Shown: in pieces, positions 24,976-36,612 of the stretch
Layout of the letters: every line of letters starts with the position of its first letter
Position numbering within the stretch: position 1 is the first letter of the stretch
Origin: Nautilus pompilius
Lineage: Eukaryota > Mollusca > Cephalopoda > Nautilida > Nautilidae
DNA length: 64,000 nucleotides
Reading direction: 5' to 3'
Assembly (NCBI GenBank): GCA_018389105.1
Contig: JACATO010000132.1
Location: forward strand, 1,376,501 to 1,440,500
Translations under genes and position numbers: made by a program
Notes under the pieces: model-generated
Told to the model about the DNA's origin: nothing
What the model saw: the letters and a program-made list of their open reading frames with translations, nothing else
Database searches by the model: none

Positions 24976-26409
24976 AACTCAGTTGCATATTCACATATGC
25001 TTTGATTCTTCCAATGTTGACAAAATACCATTACTATTATGGGAGTAAGTAGTATACCTACACTACATTCATGACCAATGGTATCTAAAATAGTTTCTGA
25101 CCTTTTCAGTGGCCAAGTCATTTCTGTTTTGGCTTTCGAGTGGAAGCTCTTGCAAGAATGAGGCACCTATTTTTTTGTCTTATTCCTGAGAAGGAATTAA
25201 GGTTGGATCTACAAAGGATTTCCTGTTTATTAGCGAAGATTCATTTAAATTTGTCTGAATAATCCAGTAAAAATTCATAAGTTTTTGGACATTATATATG
25301 GGTATAAAAACAGGGAAAGGAAGGCAAAAAAAGATACCTAACTTAGGTGTCTGTATGCATCTCACTTATGTCTGTCAGATTTGAGATTTTCAGTCTTAGA
25401 TATTATCAGAACTTTGGTTACCAGAGTTTTCTCTGGTAGGTCTCTGCTGGCTTCATCTCTGCATTGGTTTTGGGGTATATTTTTTATTTTGGGATTTTTT
25501 CCTTGAGGAAGGGTTTCTTGAAAAGGACACTGCCTCTTCCAGCCTCTTTTCTTTCCCACCTTTCACTTTCCTCTACCATTTTTTGCTGACAGCCTACCTG
25601 GTGCTGCCCGAGGAGTTGATATTATTAGACTTGCTTCCTAGCACATTTGTTGTCCTATATTGTTTATTCTATTGCTACTGCTACCACAACTCCAACTGCT
25701 TTCTCTTCATGTACCATCTCAGTGTACCATTAACATTGGATGTAGCAGAGTTACTAGTACACTATTTGACATGCGCTGCTCTGGATTTTTTACTCTCACA
25801 CCTGAGACTTCCTCTGTCATGCCTGCAGGTTTCTTTCCCATTGGGTTTGGAGTATTTTGTCCCACAACCTTGATTGGTTTCCTCTGGTAGGGGTCCTCAA
25901 TTCAAATTCTCTTGTAGACCCAATGTAGTGGGATCTCCCACTGTATGGGTGGTCACAGATGCTTCCCATTTTCTGGCCGCTTAACTTGACACAGTAACAA
26001 CTTTATTCATTGCATCTAAAGACTCAACTGGGCTGTGCTGTTGCTACCATGCACTAACTCCCATCATCACCTGGTAAATGAAAGTGAATCAGTGTTTACG
26101 GTCACCTTTGTGTACAAAAGTATTCAACAAAAGTGTATCTACTACTAGAAACCACCACATTTCTAGGTCTTGAAAACTTTCTGAATAGCTTGGCTTACCA
26201 CCAGTAGTTCCCAAGCTTGGGTGTAATTCCACAACCCTGACTATCAAAAGATAACCTTATTTGGCATTTTAAGCAACAATCCAAACACACTCACATTTGC
26301 ATGCATAAATGTGATTAAATGTAGCAATACCAGACTTTGAATTTTTCTCTTTCTTTGATGTTGTAAAGTAATTTTTATTGAACGATGGAATGGTTTTAGC
26401 CATGCTGTA
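24976..26409. other. Mixed block, GC-richer at 25.4-26.06 kb, unclassified
   Basis: Positions 25400-26060 are clearly less AT-rich than the surroundings. Read on the minus strand they contain AATGAATAAAGTTGTTACTG near 26000, which looks like a polyadenylation region. This could be an old LTR or a processed sequence, but no protein domain or terminal repeat was found. Overlapping ORFs at 25583-25890 are in low-complexity sequence and unrecognised. Confidence 0.35.
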
Positions 26410-26570
26410 AACTTGTGGGTGTATGTGTCGTAAATAGATCAATTCCATGTTTATTTATTGTAGCCATTTATAAGTCTTATCTTACACCTAAGAAAATAAT
26501 GAGGTAGCCAGCCTTTCAGCTCATTCCTGATGAGCAGGAGAGGTGCGATTTACTTGGTAATTTACCTGAT
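26410..26570. repeat. Dispersed repeat pair, copy B
   Basis: Partner of 24183-24345 in direct orientation about 2.2 kb away. It also contains a small inverted repeat TCCTGATGAGCAGGA near 26524-26538. It lies about 900 bp beyond the 3' side of the LINE fragment at 27470-28130. Confidence 0.5.
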
Positions 26571-27469
26571 GTTGTTTGGTAATTCACCTATTGAAAAGGA
26601 TGACAAATGCTTTAGACTGCTGCTGATACTTAAATACCTTTTCATTAATGTAGCCAAGAGTGTTACTGACCAGCCAGCTTTCCAAAAAGTTTCTTTTGTC
26701 TTTCTGGCCAGACCTCTTGACTGCATATTGTCTGCATAAACTAAACCTTACAAAATTCTGGAAGTTTAATTTGGTTGAAATGGATTTACTGTCCTCTAAA
26801 ACCCTGTGGCTACTTTAAGCAACTGAACAGTGAAGACCAGGAAGTAAGGTGATCTTTTTTATTTTAACAAGTAAATCCAAAAGTGTATTATTGGTACAGA
26901 TTAAGTCTGTTCTGATGATTCTTTTATTCCTTGAAAGAAAACAAACTTGGACTAGGTCCCTCAGTGAAAGACATCATGTTTCATAAAATAGGTCTTTTAT
27001 TTTACATCATAAGGGAACGATTTTTCAGTCAATGTTACAACAAAAATTGTCTAAACAACAATTTTGTGCATTTTCCAGAGGTTACCTTGTGGAAGCAAGC
27101 TGCAACTGAGCTATCTCTTCTAGACCACCTTGTAATGTGGCCTAAAAAGTCTGGGTTTGTAGTTTAGCAGGTCACATTGGGAAACATTCTCTCATGGTTG
27201 CTAAATTTAATCATCATCACAAGGGTTATTTTGCTTTATTCCATACTGTTAAACTATCCCTATGGTATCTACTAAGATATTATTTATTATTATTTTATCA
27301 GATTTTAGTCTGACTGAAATGGATAATATTCCATTATTCATATTAAATGCTTTTGCTATTTGCTGTGTAAAGGATATTTTGCCATATTTTCAGTACTACA
27401 CTAGGTCCTATTGTCTCTGTTTTTCACGATATTTTGCTATGCTTAAACTTCTCATGTTGCAGGAAAAGT
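26571..27469. other. Sequence downstream of LINE fragment, unrecognised
   Basis: Probably includes further decayed 3' LINE sequence, because the minus-strand frames of 27050-27470 continue without a sharp boundary. No motif is readable with confidence. Confidence 0.35.
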
Positions 27470-28130
27470 GTATCCTGTTTCATACAAAGTCTATAATTTT
27501 TTTTTCTATGCAACTATGCACCTCTTCTGGCATCCCTACCACTTTGCTCCTGTACCATAACTGAGGTGTAACTATGCTGCCAATTACTGTTTCTTTACCT
27601 TCATGGTTAAGGACATGGACTTATCAGCTCTTTAGTTTTTGCTTCATATCAATAGGTTTTTGACAATTTTTCTTATATGTGTTTGTTTTTATTTATGGAG
27701 AATACTAAACTCAGAATTTTTGTTCTTAACTCATTTAATTTCATGAGTATTGGGCGGTGTTGGTTTCTCTGGAAATAAATCTCAGTCTCACTCTTTCCAT
27801 CTTGTAGGGATTAATCTGGGCTCTAGATGCATTTTAATAGACCTTGAGTGCAGAAAACACAGCTTTCGTGCTTTTCTGGTCTCATAATATGATCATGGCA
27901 TTATTGGCTATCAGAATCCCTACAATTCTCTCTGACTCATGAAGGAAGTGTTCTACTAACAGTACATGACATATTGTACATAGAGGGAAACCGTGCTGTA
28001 TTCCTCTGTTTTGACTAATTTTTGTCTGGATATTTGTGTAACATTGTTTAATCCATTGGATAAAGTTTTCGTCAAAGTTATACCATTTTAATGTTTTGAA
28101 CAGAAAACTGGTTGGGATTGACCAGACCAA
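27470..28130 (-). pseudogene. LINE reverse transcriptase fragment (L1/Tx1-like)
   Basis: The minus strand encodes pieces of a non-LTR reverse transcriptase. An ORF at 28130-27882 begins with SFLFKTLKWYNF, then ENFIQWIKQCYTNIQTKIS and RGIQHGFPL. These match the palm-domain order F.FKTL..(F/L)NFG..FI.WI...YTNI......G......RG.RQG.PL. Further downstream, 27490-27580 encodes PQLWYRSKVVGMPEEVH then IEKKIIDFV, the post-RT segment LPQLWYR(A)KV.P.P.....IEK.IF.F(IW) of L1/Tx1-type proteins. The Gln-Gly turn is changed to His-Gly, the FADD catalytic loop was not found in frame, and stops interrupt the rest. It is a dead, 5'-truncated copy. Confidence 0.7.
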
Positions 28131-29339
28131 TGACTATTTGTGGTGCTTTTGTAGCTTTATAACCAGATACAAAATGACATGTGCATGCCAAAATCTGAGC
28201 TATGGTTTGTCTTTGGAAAAGGTCTCCATCCAATGTCGTGGCAATGCTGCACATAATTAAAAAAATGGATGAACAAGGAAAATATGGAGATGCTGTTTTC
28301 TGCATATCAGATTATATCAGAAAATCTTGATGACAGCATTTTTATTAGTATCATATAATGTCAATTTGATGGGGAATTGTTTTTTTAAAAAAACTTATAA
28401 AGCTTTTCGTTTTATCTGTCCATGTGCAGCTAGAAATGGAATTACACTAAATGAGGCTATTTGTCCAGAAATTGCTCCATAATGAGGCTACATTACTGAC
28501 TTTAACATTGGACAAAATCATGCTTTAGAATGTTAGAGAAATTGCTTTGGTTTTGAGAACATACACAAAAAATTTAGTAGTATTTATATTTAATTACATT
28601 TTAAATTTAGTAATTTCTGTTTTGCTCAGTTGCTTTTAAAATATGAATTTTTACACAATAGATATTTAGTTAGACTGGTTACATAAGAAAAAAGATGGTA
28701 ATTAAAGTAATATTTAAAGGCAAATCAAACTAAGATCAGTTCTTTTACATTTTTGCATCAACTTTCTGACATAAGTGCTTACCTTAAATGCATCTGCTTC
28801 ATCACTCTGGCTTATGTTTGTGATTAATATTGTTTTACCTTAAAAATTCAGTATTAGATTAAAAAGAAGCTTTGATAACCAGTCATAGAATCATGGAAGA
28901 AGCTGAGATTGGAAAGGCTGCTATTCATATTTAAAAAAAAAAAAATGGATGAAAGCTTCTGAAAACAAATGATTGATCTTTTTGTAGACAAATAACTACT
29001 ATGTCCTGCTGATAAGTAAGATGTAACTAGATCCAGATCCAAGCCTTAAGAAGGAAAGGCATATTGCCAACAATTATGCTAAGCACTAAAGCTTATCAAG
29101 TTTGTATTTATTTTTTAAGTTGTCAGTTTCTCAAAATAATAAATTTTCATATGATTATTTTTTGTGTTAAAAGCCAGGTAACATGAAATCTGATCCATTT
29201 TTCTCCAAAAAATCTACTGTATTGACATATTTGAAGAATAGCAGTTCACATTTGAATATCTGGTATAGAACTTGATAGACTTTGATTTCTAAAACTCTCT
29301 CTACATGTTGTATACTGTACATGTAAAAAGTAAACAAAT
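28131..29339. other. Intergenic DNA, no gene
   Basis: AT-rich, with a poly-A run near 28931. Sequence immediately beyond 28130 does not translate into upstream LINE domains, consistent with truncation. Nothing else recognised. Confidence 0.45.
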
Positions 29340-29770
29340 TGGATTATAGAAGGAGTGTTTACGGCTAGGTTCCAGCACTTTCTGATGAATGCCATAAATG
29401 TCAACCCATGTCAATGCTTTTAAACAAAGATGCAGAAATATATTGCTTGCGACTTTTTATATCGATTTATCCATAAATGCATAAAGGCGATTATAGTTTC
29501 AGGAATAAGTCATGAATTCTGTGGCTTGTCATCTCTTGCAAGTCGTGAATGCCAAAAGTGAGTTGTGGCAGAAAGAATTCTGTCATGTTCCAGTAAATAT
29601 TTGATGGTTTGGCTCTGCTGATGACCAGAAAATGTTGTTGCTAAAACATAGGTCTCTGCTAATGTACTGCTGGTGATCTTGTAATAAAAGGTGTATAACA
29701 TTTCCCATAGAAATCACATGCCAGTAAAAATATGGGCTCATTGCCACAGTACCTGGGGACAAAGACAAGC
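29340..29770. promoter_or_regulatory. Candidate conserved cis-regulatory block
   Basis: Complex, non-repetitive sequence. Positions 29450-29490 contain four TTTAT/ATAAA cores within about 35 bp (TTTTTATATCGATTTATCCA then TAAATGCATAAAGG), as expected for Hox/Cdx-type homeodomain binding. No convincing ORF. Regulatory function is inferred from composition and motif density only. Confidence 0.25.
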
Positions 29771-32700
29771 TTCTTAGTTTTGATTTAACTAGCTTTGCCT
29801 AAAACATTACATATATATATTGTAATCATCAAAAAAGCAAATTCCTTTTTTTTTTTTTTTTTTACAATTGTTCAATGTTTGAATTACCTGTTAAGATTTT
29901 AACTTTAAAAATATCAAGACAAGTCTGTTTGGAATTTTTGCATAAAAAAGATGATGCAACTTTACAAGATGGTGGCATTCTTTTATATGCTATATAACTT
30001 GTGGAAATTTCTTTTTAATCTTAAGTATTTTACTAATTAGAAAAAAGTATGCTTTGATTATAAAATATATATATCTGCAGCTTCATTTTGAGAGATTATT
30101 TAAGCTGGCTTAAGAGTAAAATTGCCTGGTGCACATCAGTCTTTCACAATGAGAATCATTTTTGCAAAGCAAAAGTTGAAAGGGTTACAGATCAATTGAG
30201 GATTAGGGCAAACACAAGTTCAAAGAAATTCAGTTTTCAGTAGTATACACAGAACAACTAGAATACAGTCAGTTTTTAATTGAATGTAGCAGCACAAATA
30301 ATTGCCATCATTGTGTGAGAAGAACACAATTTTGGTCCATTTATCAGCTAATCTAATTTAAGACAAAACAAGAGAATTGTTTTATTTATGTATAAATGAT
30401 ATATTAATTAGAATACAGAAATTCAAACTCTTCCTAGATGCTATAGTTAGAGAGAAGAGAGAAAAACTTTGATGTAGGGAGAAAATATGCATTATATCTA
30501 ATGTTTTCATTATCATGTTTCATGACTACTATGTAATCACCAGGAAAGAGAGAGAGAGAGAGAAAGACCGATTCCCCTAATGTGTAAAGAGTATCCTGCA
30601 AAATATCACCACCTTAAACCTTCCAATTTTGTCTCCTAGGATTCAGATTCTCTGTTTATTTGGGATTGGATTAAAACTGTGCATTAAATTATGCATGAAA
30701 TAACCTAATACCATTCCTATTTCTTGTGCAAATTTTCCAGAAATGGCTAATTTCTGCCAATGAGTGCTTTAACAAGGGGAATTAGAAATTGTGAGAACAA
30801 AGCATCCACAAACACAACCAGTTTTTTTAAGCTAAAACATCGATTTTAGAGTAAAACTGTATTAGTCCAGACTTTTAAAAGTTGAATGAAATGATTTTTT
30901 GTGAAAAAAACAACAACATTTAATTACAGAAAGAACTGACCTTTTGAAATCTGTCTATGTTTTATTACAGAAGTGCTACTGCTGTACCAGTCTGAACTTT
31001 TACTTTAAACAAGCTCAGCTACAATGCTTAGAAAATAAAGGTTTCATCATATTTTTGTTGCTTTTTGGGTCAGGTGTATACACTCATCATAAAAACAAAA
31101 AAAAAATAAAACGTACTGAATATCGAGTGGAGACTTTAAAAAGAAATTAACGTGTCTTCTATCATTAGATGCTACAAGGGAAACCTAAAAAAGCAAACAT
31201 AGCAAAGGACTTTTATATCTTTAATTTACTAAAATCTGGTTTGTTTGATGTAATGGACAACAAAACAAGTAGTGAAACTTACTATATTGTATAAATCATT
31301 TCTATGTCAGCTACACATCTGATAATTTTGTTGTCTGTCACAGCATCTGATGAAAATAGTTCCATGAATGTAGCATCTTTACAGTCTATTTTATTCAATG
31401 ACACAATGTTGCTTCTGTTGAAAGATACTGTTCAACAAACTCAAACAATTATTGTTCCATGATGTTGTGCTTTATACTGCAGTCTTAACAATTTCATCAT
31501 TTCTGACTAGGAATTTACACTGAGATTAAAAAAAACAGGACACCTCAGGTATAAATGATATATGCATCAAGATTGAGGTCTCATAAAATAATTGTAACTG
31601 GTTTAAAAATAAATTAGTGATAAAATCTTAAAAAGAAAATCTGCTAGCCATTGTTCTATTTTTGACAGTGTTGTCAGTCTTTCATTATATTACATAATGA
31701 TACATTTTCTATGCAAGTGTCTCATCTAATCAAGAAGTAGTACAACTTTTAGAAATGATAAGTTAGCTTTATAAAGCAAACAAATTAACATTGTGTCCTT
31801 GGTGTCAATTCAGCATAAAGTATTTTTGTTTTGTAAAAAAATAAAAATGCAATAAATGTTTTTATAATAAGAATCATAACCTTTTAAAAACAGTAAGTTG
31901 TTTTTGACTTTGTACATCTTTTCTAATGTAGAGACTTGCTGTGTAGCATCTAGGCTTCATGAAATAACTCTGTACTCTATTGCCAAAAAGAAAAAAACTG
32001 CAAAAGATTCGATTGACAGTTATAGATCTAGATGTCCACTTGATTAAACCTTGGTGTCTAATGACTCGAAAAATAACGTGGTACCTGTGGTAATATGGGG
32101 ATATATATAGTGCATATTGCCACAAAACGTAATCTTAATCACGTTTTAGATTGCAGATATATGAATGCCCCAGGAAATGTGACCTCAGCCATAAAACATC
32201 TCGGCTGGAGACAGAGATAAATTGGCAGTTCAGACCAGTGATGTAGCAAACACCATGGTGAATATGTTCATTCTACAACCACCTTAAAAGTTGTGTAGTA
32301 CCAAAACTGAATCAGCATAAAATGATTTTAAAAATTCGAAAAATAATGTATTTCGATTTGGAAATTAAATCTAAACAATTGAAAGAAATACAATGTCAAA
32401 ACTGTCATCAGCCTGCAGATGTAAATTTTCACTATGGCACAATTTTAAAGACCTGTGCTCTAATGGGTAATTTTGGAGGGCTTAGTTCACTCTTTGTTAT
32501 AAATATTCTTCAGTGAAGCTATTCAAACTCTCCTAATTAATTTTATAGGAAACTCCTTGGGGTTGATTTCAACAGTTAACAAGGAAAAGTATATAAATGC
32601 ATCTTCTTCTCGAATTTAAGGAACAGTGGTAACATATAAATTCATGATGCTAAACATTTTCAAGCTCTTTCAGTTATTATTGATATTCTTTTGACTTATA

Positions 32701-33929
32701 TCCATTTCAAGAAATGTTCAAACAATCTGCACAATAAGATGAATTAACTTTCTCACAAAAAGTCAAATTGTAAGTCAGCGGTAGTGAAATAAGAGAAACA
32801 GTTAATGAGCACCTTCACAATACTGATGAAAGATGGACTTACACATAACTTGCAATACACTAGCACTCTGTAAGGTATAATGACTTTTAAAACAAATAAT
32901 TTAACAAAAAAGGCTAAGAGCAAAAGAGAACCACAAAAGTTTGCTTAATTTTATTTATTTATTTACTCTTACCTCAATATAAAGGAATTTTTTATAGTTC
33001 CAGAAATAGTCATAATTTAGTTTGGAATTTTAAAAGAAAATTTTCATTTGTCAGACCAAACACCAGGCTTTATGTTGCTCTGCCAATAACTGAAAAAAGC
33101 TATCAGATGTATTGTGTGGTAAATTGGAGTTCATCTGTTGACAGTTTTAATTTCTTCTATTTTGTTACATACTTGGTATTAATTGGAATGACTTTTTCTA
33201 CTAAAGATTTTTTTTTTTAATTGATACTTTATCTCAATTATCAGTGACTGTAGAAACTCACTCCAATTAATATCTTCATTTAATGTATATGCCCAAAAGA
33301 AAAATTTGGCCAGTAATCTTATGATCAAAACAGTGGTTTCAAAGCAAAATATAAAAATAATTGATCACTTGTCACATTATAGACATAATATATTGATTGA
33401 TCTCAGTTGATATGTTTATTTACATGCACTCAAAATATGAATTGCAAAAGTGATTGGCAGGAAAGTATAGTGTTCTCAGTTGCCATAGTGTAGCCTTGTT
33501 TTCCCAAAGTTGTTATAATCAGACGAATTCTGATAAATTTATTCCCCACAGTTGCTATAGTCTGTTTGTGTATGTTTTAAACTTGTTTTTACTTCATTTG
33601 GCTTTACCTAACCTCTACTTGTGTCCATATTACTTATTATATCTGTCCCAGATTTGATTTTCAAAAACTTCTTTTGATAAAACAACAGCTTCAGAATATT
33701 TATGGAAATCATCTGTGAGATCGTATCGCTCCTCCTATTCCTTAAAAAACAACAAAAATATCAACATATTTTAATCATTCAATAAATAAAAAGAAAAAAA
33801 TATTTTTATTTTCCTAAAGATATATATTTTTTTTTAAATCTAAAGAAATATTATTATTTTAGGTGTATGGACTGGATAATTTCTCTCTAAGACTGATTAT
33901 TAAAATCTTAAGTGTAATAAATCAACAAA
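29771..33929. other. AT-rich intergenic DNA, no gene
   Basis: A long poly-T lies at about 29845-29865 and a (GA)n run at 30547-30563. Positions 30090-30330 are a more complex block. A short inverted repeat AAAACGT...ACGTTTT lies at 32124-32147. No protein similarity. Confidence 0.5.
30547..30563. repeat. (GA)n microsatellite
   Basis: Uninterrupted AG dinucleotides. Confidence 0.85.
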
Positions 33930-34404
33930 CCACCAAGCATCATGCAGCACAATTTATACAAAGAAGACACTATATCAAACATCCTAGGACAAAATTTATA
34001 CAAAGACTTGATACTAAACATACAGCAGAATGTACATAAACAAGACACCCTACCTAACATGATACTGCATATTTCACACAAGACGCATCACCAAACATTA
34101 TACAGAACAATTTACACAATCCTGATGCAATACTAAACATCATTCAGCACAATTTACACAAACAAGGCACACTGCTATATATCATACAAAAGAATCTAGA
34201 TAATGCTAGGTACCAAAAGTCAGAGATCAATTTACTCAGCGATAAGACATTAACAAGAATCATGAAGCTAAATTTTCACAATACTAACCTGTTATGTAAT
34301 GTGGTACATAATATTTTACCCATCAGAGACACAATATCAAATGTCATGCAGATCAGTTTCTGCAACATTGCTACAATACTTAAATTGATATAGAAATGTT
34401 TATA
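33930..34404. repeat. Degenerate ~40-42 bp tandem array, left part
   Basis: Recurrent unit around AACATCATACAGCACAATTT followed by ACACAA..(A/T)GACAC. Successive copies of the AATTTACACA core start at about 33951, 33993, 34029, 34069, 34109, 34151 and 34193, giving spacing of 36-42 bp. Units are strongly diverged. The array is interrupted by the Tc1 element and resumes beyond it. Confidence 0.75.
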
Positions 34405-34406
34405 TA

Positions 34407-35885
34407 CATGTGCATCTCAAAAAACTAGAATATCATGGAAGAGTTCAATATTTTTTGTCATTTATTTCAGAAAGTGAAAATTGTATATATTCTGGACTCA
34501 TTACATGTAAAAGCATTTTTTAATTTTAATTTTGATAATTACGGCCTACAGCTAAAAAAAAAAGAAAACACATATCTCAAAATATTAGAATATTCCATTT
34601 TGAGTTTGAGTAAATCACTATTTATGTAGTATAAATACCATGAATCTCTCAGTCTGGTTCAGTACACACAACCACAATCATGGGGCAGACTGCTGACTTG
34701 ACAGTTGTCCAGAAGACACTCATTGACACCCTCCACAAGGAGGGTAAACCACAGAAGGTCATTGCTGAAAGGGCTGGCTGTTTGCGGAGTGCTGTATCAA
34801 AGCATATTCGTGGAAAGTTGACTTGAATAGAACAGTGTGATAGGAAAAGGTGCACAAGCAAGAGGGATGACTGCAGCCTTGAGAGGATTGTCAAGCAAAG
34901 CCGATTCAAGAACTTGGGGGAGCTTCACAAGGAGTGGACCGAGGCTGGAGTCAGTGCATCAAGAGCCACCACGTGCAGACGTGTCCAGGAAATGGGCTAC
35001 AAGTGTCACATTCCTAGTGTTAAGCCACTCCTGAACCAGAGACAACATCAGAAGCGTCTTACCTGTGCTAAGGAGAAAAAGAACTGGATCGTTGCTCAGT
35101 GGTACTCTTTTCAGATGAAAGTAAATTTTGCATTTCATTTGGAAATCAAGGTCCCACAGTCTGGAGAGGCACAGAATCCAAGTTGCTTGAAGTCCAGTGT
35201 GAAGTTTCCACAATCAGTGATGATTTGGGGTGCCATGTCATCTGCTGGTGTTGGTCCACTGTTTTATAAAGTCCAAAGTCAACACAGCCATCTACCAGGA
35301 GATTTTAGAGCACTTCATGCTTCCGTCTGCTGACAAGCTTTATGGAGATGCTGATTTCCTTTTCCAGCAGGACTTGGCACCTGCCCACGGTGCCAAAACT
35401 ACTAGTAACTGGTTTACTGACCATGGTATTACTGCGCTTGATTGGCCAGCCAACTCGCCTGACTGAACCCCATAGAGAATCAATGGGGTATTGTCAAGAG
35501 GAAGATGAGAGACACCAGACCCAACAATACTGATGACTGCTATCAAAGCAACCTGGGCTTCCATAACACCTCAGCAGTGCCACAGGCTGATCATCACCTC
35601 CATGCCCCACCACATTGATGCAGTGATTCGTGCAAAAGTAGACCCGACCAAGTATTGAGTGCATAAATGAACATACTTTTCAGAAGTTCGACATTTCTAT
35701 ATTATAAATCCTTTTTTTTTTTATTGATCTTATGAAATATTATAATATTTTGAGATGGTGGAATTTTGATTTTCATGAGCTGTAAAAAAAAAAAAAGGCT
35801 TGAAATATTTCACTTTATGTGTAATGAATCTAGAATAAATTACGGAAAAAAATGAACTCTTCCATGATATTTTGAGATGCACCTG
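34407..35885 (+). mobile_element. Tc1-like transposon copy 1
   Basis: A 1479-bp element flanked by TA at 34405-34406 and 35886-35887, inside the 40-bp array. The left end is CATGTGCATCTCAAAAAACT, and the right end reverse-complemented is CAGGTGCATCTCAAAATATC with about 8 bp lost. Inner repeats of the same motif at 34573-34596 (ATCTCAAAATATTAGAATAT) and, inverted, at 35734-35756 give an IR/DR arrangement, the double transposase-binding layout of many Tc1 elements. It shares almost the whole length with copy 2 at 55891-57361. Confidence 0.92.
34680..35658 (+). pseudogene. Tc1 transposase (DD34E) pseudogene, copy 1
   Basis: Starts at the ATG at 34680 (MGQTADLTVVQKTLIDTL), the N-terminal paired-like HTH. 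A basic stretch KRCTSKRDD and a second HTH follow. The first catalytic Asp is in LFSDESKF (codon at 35114), the second in FLFQQDLAPAH (codon at 35371), then NSPD near 35457. It ends TKY-stop at 35656-35658. Defects: an in-frame TGA near codon 49, two frame changes around the SDES segment also present in copy 2, a 2-bp loss near 35265, and a 1-bp loss right after NSPD that puts the final catalytic Glu (PIEN) out of frame. It cannot make an active enzyme. Confidence 0.9.
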
Positions 35886-35887
35886 TA

Positions 35888-36612
35888 TATGAGAAAATTC
35901 CAATGTTTAATGATAAGAATTTGAACATTTATGATTTACTGTAAATCATCAGTGAGAAAAAAGTTGCACATCCATCATACACAACCAGTCGTCTTCAAGA
36001 AAATTTACACAACTATGACACACTGGTAACCATCATACAAAATGATTTAGACAAAAATGCCATAAAGAATAATATACAAGACAATGGCACACCTTTGAAC
36101 ACCAAACGGAACAATTTACTCAACTAAGACACACTTTTAAACATAATGCAAAAAAAAAAATTATATTACTGTAAGCAACCAACCAACATTATATTAAATA
36201 ATGTAAACTTCCATGCTGCAGTGCAAATCATCATTCATATCAATTTACAGATCACGGAAACACTATGAATCATAATACTGTGAAAATTACCTCATTTAAC
36301 ATACTACCTATCATCATTCATAAATTATACCCAACAATGACAAGACAGATATGACAAACAACCATTCAAATAATACACACTACAGTGATACACTAATAAT
36401 TATTCTGTAGCATAACTTACACAACTATGCCATAATACTGAACATTATACAGCACAATTTACAAAACTTAGATATAGTATCATTTATTAAACAACAATTT
36501 ACTGAATGATGATGTGATACCAAACAATATCCAGCACAATTTACACAAGTATGACAAAATACCAAATTATGCAGCACTATGTACACAACCCTGACACTGC
36601 CAAATTCTATTT
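35888..36612. repeat. Degenerate ~40-42 bp tandem array, right part
   Basis: The array resumes after the Tc1 element, with the same core (ATACAGCACAATTTACA, ACAACTATGACACA) recurring up to about 36605. The two parts together span about 1.2 kb of repeat, roughly 29 units. No coding potential. Confidence 0.7.

Noticed and set aside
25583-25890. Overlapping leucine- and cysteine-rich ORFs suggesting a membrane protein
   Set aside because: Two frames of the same low-complexity pyrimidine-rich sequence are open at once. No family match.
27050-27470. Further LINE ORF2 sequence
   Set aside because: Minus-strand peptides there look vaguely LINE-like but no motif was clear enough to extend the call.
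32124-32147. Inverted repeat AAAACGT/ACGTTTT as hairpin or terminator
   Set aside because: Only 7-bp arms with no surrounding feature. Expected by chance in AT-rich DNA.
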